Source: Trachythela sp. YZ-2020 (Eukaryota; Cnidaria; Anthozoa; Malacalcyonacea; Clavulariidae). Taken from it: DNA of 64,000 nucleotides. Numbering within the stretch: position 1 is the first letter of the stretch; each line of letters opens with the position of its first letter. The stretch is from positions 3,599,501 to 3,663,500 of the forward strand of contig JADLSH010000127.1 of assembly GCA_016169945.1 (NCBI GenBank), read 5' to 3'. A program made the translations under genes and the position numbers. The notes below the pieces were generated by a model. The model had not been told where the DNA came from. It searched no databases and saw only the letters and a list, made by a program, of their open reading frames with translations. Below, piece after piece: positions 53,801 through 64,000 of the stretch.

Positions 53801-54205
53801 CAAAAACCAACAATATATTTATTTAAATTGTCGGCTGATTCTGGCTTTCCTGTATTGCACTGGACACGATCGCCCTTACACTTGACCTCCAGGGATACCA
53901 GTTTACACAAAACTGGCTATCCGTGCAGTATAAATAAAGTTAGTTTTCTACATGTTCTATCCATTCGATTTGTTTCAAACGTCGAACTCTTATAAATGTT
54001 TACATGCTTTTTCTAATCATGGTAAATATTTTAACTCACAATGGAAATTTAAGAAGCGTATCATGGGAAAGGGGGAGGGAGGGAGGGAGGAGGGTACATC
54101 CTTATTGGCATCTACAGAACAGCTGTTTTGCGCGCATTTCCCGGGCACCCTGCTGCAGAAACTATATAGTATAACCAAGTAATCATAAACATAGTACACG
54201 CCTAC

Positions 54206-54633
54206 CGTCCGTCCCTGCATTTGCCTGTCTCCGTTCTCTTACTCGGACAGGGTTGCCCACCGCACTTCTCACTTGAAATAATCCTCATCTTCCGCGTGCG
54301 CGTCCCATTGCCACAAGTTACACCACAAGCAGACCAACTCAGCCAGGTATAACGACAATCTATAGGGCAGCACGTATTAGGACACGATGCTTGTTCCTTC
54401 AGTTTACCATCACATTTTCCATTACACGATGCGGGGACATCTACCTTCCTTTCCCGCTTTTTAATACCAACATAACCGCACTTTGCAGTACATGGACTCC
54501 ATGAACCCCAGTCTTTATAGGTACAGTCCCGTTTGGAGCAAGAGGGTGGCGATCTTCGACGCGGACAGGCATCAGAACGCGCAAAAATGTGGAATAATAT
54601 TGCGGCTATAGCCACCAGTCGCCGGAGGCCCAT
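54206..54633 (-). CDS. Receptor alternative first exon 1b: signal peptide plus TSR1-TSR2
   Basis: The length is the same as exon 1a (428 nt) and the donor GTAGGC is in the same phase 2. The protein is closely similar: MGLRRLVAIAAILFHIF, a basic PRRRSPP stretch, WGSWSPCTAKC and YTWLSWSACGVTC. The similarity extends into upstream and intron DNA, so this is a tandem segmental copy at a 3283-bp offset. It is open throughout and appears usable. Because it starts with its own Met and signal peptide and shows no upstream acceptor, it is best read as a mutually exclusive first exon. Confidence 0.8.
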
Positions 54634-54965
54634 ATAGACTAAATCTCTCGTAGAGGTAAGCCAGAAGTGGAGCTCTCGAATATTCTTGGAGATTGTCTAA
54701 AGATACCGTTGATGACACAAAATGTCAAGTTTAGGTCTGATGCAGGCAGAGTATTGTAGAACACTGTCTACTCTCTCTATAGGCTACCGTCAGATTCAAT
54801 ATCGCAGGATAGAACTTCGATTGGAAAATTATACTGTGCCTGTAAAGCGGTTAATCCACAACGCAGAACTAAGTATCTTGGGAAATGACAATCCAATGAT
54901 GAAATATTTATGTGCAGCCGGTTACCCAATCCAGTATACTATAGTATTCCTTCGACTTTCAAGTA
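54634..54965 (-). promoter_or_regulatory. Putative promoter/5' UTR region of first exon 1b
   Basis: Paralogous to 51351-51610 by tandem duplication. The conserved blocks lie at similar spacings. No promoter element can be named with certainty. Confidence 0.4.
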
Positions 54966-55585
54966 ACGAAATTCAAGCCTGTTGCCAGCAGCACTGCCCT
55001 AGTATCTAGCAGCGTTTGCGTGCTTGCACGTGCATGGTACCAGCCGATCAGTATTTGCGTGCACCCAGTTCTAATCCAATACCGCAATCTAACCTGATTT
55101 TCAGGACCAATACAATTCAATATACCAAATTTCCAACCGCTGTATATCAACTTCCTCTTCTGTTATTGACTACAATCTGGAACACGCCGTTCGAATCTTT
55201 CAAGCGCGCAAATGCGCAAATCGACCAAGGCACTGTTCTTAGCTTGCAAATCAAACAAGCAATGACAATATTTTGCTACATACACTCAGTATATAGAAAT
55301 GCCAAAATATTACAGGGTTATGACTATCGCTTAGGAATTTATTTTCCAAACAAATCAGGCCACGAAATACAGAGGTAGTGATTGGTTAATCTTGTCGATC
55401 CAATATACCCGTGCTCATATTTCAAAATATGAATATTATTACAATTTGCTTATTATTGAGAAAGTCCATATTACGCTGAGGGTCTAATGACTTCTATCAA
55501 CTCATTAGTTCATACATGGACGGGCTCTATGGGAACAAACATTAATAAAAAACAGAGCACAATTTTGAAACCAAAACTTTTAAAA

Positions 55586-55785
55586 GCAAGATTAGGTAAT
55601 GCAAGGTAGTATAAATGTTGCTTGTCTCTCCCATGGTTAATTCCGCGGTTTCTATAGTGATGGATGACGTGACCCAAATATTTCCAGATTAGGCAATGCA
55701 AGATGGTAATGTTGCTTGTCTTCCCCATGGTTAATTCCGCGGTTTCTATAGTGATGGATGACGTGACCCAAATATTTCCTCAGGA
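55586..55785. repeat. Two tandem copies of an about 100-bp unit
   Basis: CATGGTTAATTCCGCGGTTT and CTATAGTGATGGATGACGTG occur in each, copies about 97 bp apart. Some ORFs read through it but show no domain. Confidence 0.85.
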
Positions 55786-56036
55786 CCATATAGAGTATGC
55801 CCGTTCGCAGGCACGTGAACTGAATATTAATGAGGCAAACACTGAAATACTTCAAGATTTCGTTGGTACTAGAAATGGTCATTTATTGGTAGAAATTCGA
55901 GGTAAAGAAAAGGCCCTAAAACAATATTACGTGGTTCAATAATCACGTTACGCATAATCTAAAACACCCGGCAAGTAGCATAAGATTTAAGTTCAGTTAT
56001 TTGCTTAAACTAATTACATTGTCACTAACTTCCAGA

Positions 56037-56110
56037 CGAAGGGCCTTCGCTCGAAACGTCGAAGTTCTTATTGTATTTTTCAGGTAGTTGTATCCTAATC
56101 CACCGCCAAA
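56037..56110 (+). repeat. Copy of the GGGCCTTCGCTCGAA repeat
   Basis: Almost identical to the copy at 1688, including the CACCGCCAAATCTTCGT sequence downstream. Confidence 0.7.
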
Positions 56111-56309
56111 TCTTCGTCACACAAAGCATACAATAGTTGAAACAAATCCAGAATTTATTCTTTCAGTTCACCGACATTCTAATATCTCTAAAAACTAAAT
56201 TAACAGCTTAACATGGACTAAATACATCAAATTACGAGCTTAACCAAGACTTGGCTAGGTTAAAACATACAAGATTTTTTCTCGACATCTCGTTCGATAG
56301 GACTAATAG

Positions 56310-56478
56310 TAGAAGGTGTTAGTAGAATACTCGAACGAAATTTTATATAGTAATATATACATTTTTTAGATCTAGCCAGGAGCAGTTGCGTAAAATGCAA
56401 CTTAGACTTTCTGGCAGAAATTGAATCTGCGGCCTTTCGAGTCCGGCGCAGCGCTCTAACCAACTGAGCTACAGAGTT
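56310..56478 (-). mobile_element. SINE family A copy
   Basis: The tRNA-like head (CTGTAGCTCAGTTGGTTAGA) and body (GTTGCATTTTACGCAACTGC, TTTCGTTCGAGTATTC) are present on the minus strand. Confidence 0.75.
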
Positions 56479-56814
56479 TAATGCAATGTTTAACGTAGAG
56501 AATTTCTTTGTTTCCTGAGCACTCGGGTAGAACTAATGACTTCAACAAAAAAGAAAACGCAACGATACGTTACTAAACAAATCACTATTGAAAATCATTT
56601 TCTTCCTATAAGCACAACCGGAAAATAGTAATGTCTCTAAATTTAAGGAATCATGCCTGGTAACTGATGAGGTATTGGGTCCACGGTGAGGCACATGTCT
56701 TAGGTCATTCTTCAAATTTTCAAATTATAAATCTTCAACCTCGAAAAAATTCAATGGCGTTTTTTGCTACAAGCAAGAAACAATACTAAATGTGTTCACT
56801 TTGAAGATGAGGGT

Positions 56815-58115
56815 GGAAACCTCTCTAATACGGACACTCCTCTAATGCAGATACCTCTCTAATACAGACATCTCTCTAATACGGATACCTCTCTAATACG
56901 GACACCTCTCCAATACGAACACCTCCCTAATATGGAAACCTCTCTAATACGGACATCTCTCGAATACAGCCATCTCTCGAATACGGACATTTCTCTAATA
57001 CAGGCATCTCTCTAATACGGACACCTCTCGAATACGGACATCTCTCTAATACGAACACCTCTCTTATACGGAAACCTCTCTAATATGGAAACCTCTCTAT
57101 TACGAACATCTCTCCAATACGGGCACCTCTCTAATACGGAAACTTCTCTAATACGGACACTCCTCGAATACAGATACCGCTCTAATAAGGACACCTCTCT
57201 AATATGGACACCTCACTTATACGGACATCTCTCTAATACGAACACCTCCCTAATACGGACACCTCTCTAATACGGACACCTCTCTAATAAGGACACCTCT
57301 CTAATACGGACACCTCTCTCATAAGGACACCTATTTAATAAGGACACCTCTCTAATACGGACACCTCTCTAATACAGATACCTCTCTAATACGGACACAT
57401 GTCTAATACGGACACCTCTCTAATACAGATACCTCTCTAATACGGACACATGTCTAATACGGACACCTCTCTAATACGGACACCTCTCTAATACGGACAC
57501 CTCTCTAATACGGACACCTCTCTAATACGGGCACCTTTCTTACACGGGCACCTCTCTAATACGAACACCTCTCTAATACGAACACCTCTCTAATATGGAC
57601 ACCTCTATAATACGGACACCTCTCTAATAAGGACATTTCTTTAATAAGGACACCTCTCTAATACAGACACCTCTCTAATACGGACACTTCTCTAATACGG
57701 ACATTCTCTAATACGGACACTTCTCTAATACGGACACCTCTCTAATACGGACACTTCTCTAATACGGACACTTCTCTAATACGGACACCTCTCTAATACG
57801 GACACCTCTCTAATACGGGCACCTTTCTTACACGGGCACCTCTCTAATACGAACACCTCTCTAATACGAACACCTCTCTAATACGGACACCTCTCTAATA
57901 TGGACACCTCTATAATACGGACACCTCTCTAATAAGGAAATTTCTTTAATAAGGACACCTCTCTAATACAGACACCTCTCTAATACGGACACTTCTCTAA
58001 TACGGACACTTCTCTAATACGGACATTCTCTAATACGGACACTTCTCTAATACAGACACCTCTCTGAAACGGACACTTCTCTAATACGGATACCTCTCTA
58101 ATACGGACACACCAC
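56815..58115. repeat. 17-bp satellite ACCTCTCTAATACGGAC, about 75 units
   Basis: Near-perfect 17-mers run for 1.3 kb in the intron between first exon 1c and the rest of the gene. A longer block (starting GGGCACCTTTCTTACACGGG) is repeated at 57529 and 57817, a higher-order period of about 288 bp, or 17 units. Confidence 0.95.
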
Positions 58116-60200
58116 TGAAATCATGTAATAACAGTTTGTGTATGCAAATTACAGTTTTCTGTTTGAAGATAAGTAAACAAACATCAATGTCTTATTTACT
58201 TATTTAGGTGCAGAATAATGTTGCAGTTGATTCATAGGATGCTTAACACAACGCACAAATTCTCATACAATTTTAATCTGATATTGTTCGACCGTTGTCC
58301 TCGCGTTGCTGTCCTCCACGCTCAAGCTCTATGGAAAAATCATTACGGCAATTATGAATATGGCGAATGCTTTCCTGTTTACCCAACGGCGTGAAAATTG
58401 TTGCGGAAACAAAATTCGCTTCCTACGTACGTAAAATCATAGTGTTTCCTAATATCAGTCTGCACGCAAACGCTTCCTCCCCAATGTGATTGCGAAATCG
58501 TCAATGCGTCGGCTTACGTAATTTAGACTTATTTAGTGGTCCTTGATTAAACTGTTGAACATCATAACATGCCTGTGCATGTCCGTAGAACAATAACAAT
58601 GGTAAATTGCCAAATCTAAATACTTTAGCTGAGGAATTTGCTGCGCAATGCACAAATACCACGTCTACGTGTTAGACCTTATAGCAATGTTTTCAAAGTA
58701 GAATACAAAATACTTTCATGTAAAAAACATAGAAGATCTTTAACCAGTAGTAACTATATATGTATATAATGGTATCTTAATACAACTTTCGTGGTGGTTG
58801 ATTGATGGTGCCCAAATTATACATTTGAATGCATATAGACGTAATTAGGTCTGATTTTCACATGTCAAAGTTGGAGAAAGATATAGGCTTTTGCAATTGA
58901 CAAAATCAGTTTATAACAAACACCTATTACAAGTCCAATATACAACAAGCTCTAAACAATGTTCGCCATTCAAGTTTTGTGCATTACAGCATTAGAAAAC
59001 TGGCGTTCTGGTATTCATTAGCCTATATGTCAACATAATGCCAACATAATATATTATATTTCGCATTGTCACTCTATGGTACAAAGGTGTATACCATTTT
59101 TTGCACAGATCATCATATATGGTTAAGAATTAACGCAACCTTAAAACAAAGCAATTCTCACTCGTCAATACAGCTACACAATCACGGCAATCAAAAACTA
59201 TATATATCTTTAATAAATGCATATATGTATATCAGTATGAATGAATATAAATTAAATCTCGTCCAATTAGCCCAAACATGCAACCATCACGCATACCCTA
59301 CGTGAACAACCATCAATTTCAACTAGGACTTTGGTCTCAATGATATATACAATTACATCCGCTCGAATATCAGTCCAAGGTGACATTATTTGTTTTCGTG
59401 ATTAAATTGCTACGAACCATCGTGCCTTCTGATAAGTATAAAGTGAGTTGTGTGTGAAGTTATCAAATAACTTGGCTTCAAATACGGTACATGGTAGCTA
59501 CACAAATATGAATGCAAAATGTCTAATCATGACCTGCTTTAAAATATAATGCAGAAAATAAACAAGACGCGGTGATGAAAAAAATAAACAAGACTTATGT
59601 TGTCATATCGCAATTTACATGCCCTCAAGCTAGTTGAAAAAAATTGACCTTGCGCCCTTTCAACACACGTAAGGTCTAAAGCAGCCAATTTGCTCGACTG
59701 TAAGTAACTTGGTCTTAAAATAATGAAGGTCAGAGATTGTATGTGTGCTTCCGGACACAAGTCGTGCGCAGACCTGTTCACTGACGTATTGAGAGTTCGT
59801 ATAAGAGAAATTTATGGATAAGCATATATATGAGAGCGGCATGTGTACAGGTGTCGTAGCTTGTCCCTTCTCGTCTCTGCAGTGCGCGAATCATCAATCG
59901 TCTTAAATCATAGTTCAGTAGAGAAAACGTAAACGTGCACAAAAAACAAATGTACGCAATTTATATATGATGTATAATAATATATCGATAGGCAAGAATA
60001 TTATATAGAGACGGTGCGCCTTGCGACTGCGCCGTGCGCGCAAGACCGGCGAATGCATGATCAAACGTGAACATGTCATAACTCGGTAAATAGTCATAGA
60101 GCTATACAATAATGCAAAAACAATTATGCGCGTTCGTGTTGCACTGTATGTGCATCTGGAGCACACAAATCATTGAAAAGACTAACCACTAACTATAGGA
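58116..60200. other. Intron sequence without recognisable features
   Basis: About 2 kb of AT-rich sequence between the satellite and first exon 1c. I see no exon with splice sites that would extend the receptor and no clear repeat family. Confidence 0.5.
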
Positions 60201-60204
60201 CCAA

Positions 60205-60385
60205 CTATATTGTGATACTGGATAATATAGCTCTATCAATTCTAAGCTGTTCTTCTTAGAGGTCCAGTAAGGGCAATACCAGGTAGAAACCGAAGTACCT
60301 GGAGAATAGAGTACCACTTACAACCAGACAACTGAATAGTGCAGGAATCGAACCTCGAAACATAAACAATAGAGAGTTTAAGATC
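60205..60385 (-). mobile_element. SINE family B copy
   Basis: Reverse-strand family body: CTGTTCTTCTTAGAGGTCCA on plus, then AACCAGACAACTGAATAGTG and CAGGAATCGAACCTCG. A second minus-strand copy is at 60775-60895. Confidence 0.62.
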
Positions 60386-60774
60386 TAAAACGCGGCAACT
60401 GAACGACGCGCGCTTTCGAAACAAATAAATTATTGATGCAAGACAAAAAGTATGAATTTGTGGTCCTAGGGGTATCCTCAACAGCGTTGTCATTCTCAAC
60501 ACAACGTTAAACTTAGCATTTTGACGTCTTTCATGTAACGTGAAAGCTTGTTGTGACGTTGGAAGTGTTACTTAAAGTTGAGCTTATAGCAGACACCGCA
60601 TCGTTTAGCGAAACTTAGCTATTTGTGATGCTATTTGAAAAAGCTTCAAACTTTTATTACATTAATCAAACTGTTTAACGCTCATTCTCGAGCTGGAATT
60701 GAGACCGCGTCGTCAAATTTCCGCGTCGTAGATCTTAAACTCTCGAACGTGATAGAAGCTACGTTCATTGGGCT

Positions 60775-60895
60775 GTCCCAATGTTACTACAGGAGGAAAC
60801 CAGAGTACCTGGACGAAGTTTCAGAGTTTGGTAGAGTGCTACTTATAACCAGAAAACTACATACTGCAGGATTCGAACCTCGATCACATCAGTAA
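60775..60895 (-). mobile_element. SINE family B copy
   Basis: Plus-strand GTTACTACAGGAGGAAACCA, then TGCAGGATTCGAACCTCGAT, are the reverse complement of the family body and its B box. Confidence 0.6.
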
Positions 60896-60938
60896 TAGAA
60901 GCTAGGTATGGTGTATAAAGAGCTAGAATTATTCATAC

Positions 60939-61367
60939 CTTCCATTACCACAGCGCTGAGTTTGCGGGCTTGCAGGACAGGACGCGCCACGACAACTAGG
61001 ATTCCTCCAAACTCTAGTGCTACGTTTTCGCGTCCCGTAAAGGCAGGTAGCAGAACACGAACTCCACGACCCCCAAGAATACGAGCACGGAATCGGACAA
61101 CACGTCCCGGGACAAGATGCTGATTGTGAAGTGGAATAACAAGCGCCGCCACAGTATGCGTAGCTTAGCACGCGACGACTTCTACTTTTCCTGCCCGAAC
61201 TACCACGTCGCCGAACACCGAGACCAACTACTCCATGAAGACATAACGCAATTACGAGCGCGACATACTCTCCGACGTCGGCGCCGTCTACGCCAACCAT
61301 CCGACAGTTCATTCAATACAAACAATTGGATAAGAACCAAGAATACCACAGATCGATGGATACGCAT
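60939..61367 (-). pseudogene. Receptor diverged first exon 1c, with a frame break
   Basis: A signal peptide (MRIHRSVVFLVLIQLFVLNEL), an eight-Arg run and the start of a TSR (MSSWSSWSRCSAT) run in one frame to a stop at 61200. The rest of TSR1 and all of TSR2 (WGSWSSCSATC...RCGNG) continue in another frame to a phase-2 GTATGA donor at 60938. The break falls at about 61207, exactly where the next conserved Cys codon is expected; two bases appear to be missing. It is either a decaying first exon or an assembly error. Confidence 0.65.
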
Positions 61368-62469
61368 TGCGCAGCCTTGCTCTCCTTGCTCTTCAAACAA
61401 ACGCAACAGAGTGATCTGATGCTGATATATGAGAATACAATAGCTATGGGTTTTGGATGGTATACGATTTTATGACGTCATCTCAATGGTCGTCAAGGAG
61501 ACCGGTTATATTATGGGTCGATTCTCGTTCAGGACTCTGCGCGAAAAATTGGGCGATCATATTCCACATTTAACATTTACCATTCTTATTCTTTGAAAAA
61601 TTGTAAGCATCTTTTTATTTGATTTCAAAATGTAAATATATCATTGTTTCTCCAAAAAAATCCACCTCGGCAAGCGTCCAAATAAAACCCTCGTTCATAT
61701 ATATAGGCTAAATAAATCCGAATTTATCGACGTTTGGAAAGAGGCAGTGATCACATTCCATAGTTAACGTTTATATTCGTTTGAATATTAATTTACTGCA
61801 AATTGAAAACAAACGCGTGTTGTAGGATAAAACAGCCAATAAAAACGACCAATTTTATTTTCTAATTTTGAGATGTTGTCAAATCACAACACACTGGCCT
61901 GCCTGATCGTGTATTTGAGAAAACAATTATAGGCAAACAGCTTTTTTACAACTCTGGTTTTAGCTATGAAAGCTTGGGATCTGTTCTTGTTCCGGCTCTA
62001 TATTAGTGTGGGAAGAGTACATCAGTGATCAAACATAATAGTTACATTTGTGTTCCTTCAAGTATAATAATTGACTGAGATTAATTGAAAGAATCCAGGT
62101 TTGTTAAGGTAAACCAGTTCCTTCAAGTTTGAATTGACTGAACTTTGAACGAATCCACGTTTGTTGGAATACACAACCGGTAAACACCAACCTTCCTTTT
62201 CTAATCCTTAGGAATGTTGGCAAACCACAACATAGGCATGGGCCTGTCTGATTTTGTTATATGAGAGTTACGTAAGTAAATAAGTGGAGATGTGTTATAA
62301 TTAATCATCCTTACTTGCAGCTGAGAGCTAAGCTGAATTACGAAGGACGCAGCTTGACTTGATCGAGTCGAAGGCTTATGAAAGGCGCCTCTGGCTGTCA
62401 CCGTATGACTCATGTCTGATCAGGGAGCACAGCTACGATCGAAGGTTAGTTTGGGGCTTTTATAAACCC

Positions 62470-62645
62470 ACCCTGTCAACATTCCCTGTGAGAGGAAACC
62501 TGAGTACGCGGAGAAAACCAACCACTTTCGGCAGAGCGTTGACGGACTCTTTTCACATAAGTGTCACGAGTACCCAGCGAGGATCGAAACCATGGTCTCA
62601 GAGGTGAAAGACGTTTGCTCTGACGACTGCGCCACGGAAACCCCT
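62470..62645 (-). mobile_element. SINE family C copy
   Basis: Minus strand reads GTGGCGCAGTCGTCAGAGCA, ATGGTTTCGATCCTCGCTG, and GTGAAAAGAGTCCGTCAACG, matching the copy at 17011. Confidence 0.66.
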
Positions 62646-63435
62646 TTAGCCTCGGGTCCTGGTATATACTAGCATAGTATTTGACTATTTATCTAAGCCA
62701 TCTCGAGAGCCATCTCAGTTTTAATAGACCTGACGGTATGATTTTTGCCCTATATAGCATGACAAGCTACGTACCCTACTACCCTTGGCCTCGGAAGTAA
62801 ATCACCAGCTGAGAGGAATGTGAAGCAATAGCCTTGGATCAATTGGTATCGAAGAAATATAAAGAACAATGGATGTACATTTTCATTGATGAAAGACTAT
62901 AACTAATTATGCAATAACAGTACGCAATCAATTTAGCATATGTGCATTAAAACTAAGTGAAACTTCATCATAGATCAATAGCCCCAATAGCAATGAAAAT
63001 GTAGAAAGAACAATATATATTTTTATCAGAGGAAAGACTATGATTAATTATGCAATACCAGTACGCAACCAATTTGGTATGTGTATTAAACAACCTCCCA
63101 AGTTTTCTAATTTTTATGACGCATAACCATAACCATAAACGTATAACATTACACGCTACCAGCGGGGGTACATCACCTACTAGCTGAATTCAAGGTTGAG
63201 CAATAGGACTTAGACTTAAGTGGCAAGCAAGACATTATAGGAAGAACAATGTATATTCCTTATCAGATGAAAGATAATAACTAATTATACAACACCAGCA
63301 CTTTGACTAAACCTAACCATACAATGATTTGTACACAATGCACCTCAATTCGGTGAAACGCAGCACACTTATCTGATCGTCGTGCATGAGGATAATTATA
63401 TATAAGAACCGTACCCACGTTACTAACTTACAAAA

Positions 63436-63540
63436 GAAGGGCCTTCGCTCGAAACGTCGAAGATCTTGTTGTATCTTTCAGGTAGATTGATCCTAAAGAC
63501 CAGAAGCATATTGTATATAGACGCTACCCACACTGGCACC
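63436..63540 (+). repeat. Copy of the GGGCCTTCGCTCGAA repeat
   Basis: It shares the core and the ACACTGGCACCACAC tail seen after the copy at 1688. Confidence 0.68.
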
Positions 63541-64000
63541 ACACACGTTAATTCAAGATATAAATAATAAAAAAAATGCATAATCTTTTAAGAAGAAGCC
63601 TACTTTAAAAGTGGTTTTCAATAAGGTCCTCTGTTTAGATTAAAACTATTTACATATAAAACATTAATAAAAATAATTGTCATTAAACAATAAACACGTT
63701 ATTTACCGCGGCAGCTTCGGTCCGGGCACAGACTTCGGGCACAGTTTTTTTGCATCCGGACCTCGCAACCGGTGAATAACATATATATATGCTTATTCAC
63801 GTCTCTATATTTACTTTTGTTGCAGTAAATTGAACATTTCTATGGTTCAATTTGCTCGCTCCTATATACGTGTCAACACTCCTGGAGCTGACCACCTGAT
63901 ATGCAGTACCGTAAAAACTTACATAAACAGTTCAACCCATCTACCGCTGTAGTATCAAAAATAATCGCCAATTTCCCTCAAAAAAGCAGGCCTGTTTGGA

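Larger units (their letters stand above)
61500..64000. other. Intergenic beyond the receptor 5' end
   Basis: No supportable gene. It holds a family C SINE on the minus strand at 62470-62645 (TGGCGCAGTCGTCAGAGC, GAAAAGAGTCCGTCAACGCT) and a GGGCCTTCGCTCGAA repeat at 63436. The rest is AT-rich with no clear structure. Confidence 0.55.

Noticed and set aside
54722..55378. Two overlapping plus-strand ORFs upstream of exon 1b
   Set aside because: The first lies in DNA duplicated from 51351-51610, where it is not open. No domain is visible in either.
57012..57270. ORFs of repeated RCPYWRDV/SLIRTPL peptides
   Set aside because: Translation of the 17-bp satellite.
50923..61367. Three separate small secreted TSR genes
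   Set aside because: Each exon runs into a phase-2 donor with no stop codon before it, and the phase matches the receptor exon at 46957. Alternative first exons explain this better, though separate genes are not fully excluded.

Overview
The window is animal (metazoan) nuclear DNA. It is AT-rich and repeat-dense, with GT-AG introns, tRNA-derived SINEs, fold-back MITEs and non-LTR retrotransposon tails. It has no operons or bacterial features. A cadherin/thrombospondin-repeat receptor next to a PRDM-type PR-domain zinc-finger gene fits a marine invertebrate, most likely a cnidarian. That assignment is an inference from gene content and repeat style, not a proof.

Only two protein-coding genes can be supported, both on the minus strand. 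Gene 1 (286-6118, six exons, 382 aa) is a PR/SET-domain protein with four zinc fingers, closest in feel to PRDM14/PRDM9. Gene 2 (11533 to 51350, or upstream to 54633 or 61367, 33 exons per transcript) encodes a large single-pass receptor of about 3862 aa. Its order is signal peptide, eight thrombospondin type-1 repeats (TSR), one EGF-like domain, one sushi/CCP domain, about 26 cadherin repeats, four EGF-like domains, a transmembrane helix and a 115-residue tail with three NPxY motifs. I built both models exon by exon. Every splice phase matches across all introns, and both summed coding lengths are divisible by three (1149 and 11589 nt).

The most interesting region is the 5' end of gene 2. 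Three separate first exons (50923-51350, 54206-54633, 60939-61367) each encode a signal peptide, a basic stretch and two TSRs. All three end in a phase-2 donor that fits the same downstream exon at 46957. Two are near-identical tandem copies that include their upstream DNA. The third is diverged and carries a frame break. This looks like alternative promoter/first-exon choice that would swap the outermost TSR pair of the receptor. The ectodomain also contains a higher-order repeat: cadherin repeats 2-7, 8-13 and 14-19 are three copies of a six-domain block, with partly conserved intron positions and Cys-bearing inserts.

Layout: 1-203 half of a fold-back element; 286-6118 PRDM gene; 6119-11532 intergenic with a 1.1-kb minisatellite of 45/50-bp units; 11533-61367 receptor gene with introns full of MITEs, SINEs, retrotransposon tails and satellites, including a 1.3-kb 17-bp satellite at 56815-58115; 61368-64000 intergenic with SINE and dispersed repeats. 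Nothing supports a gene on the plus strand.
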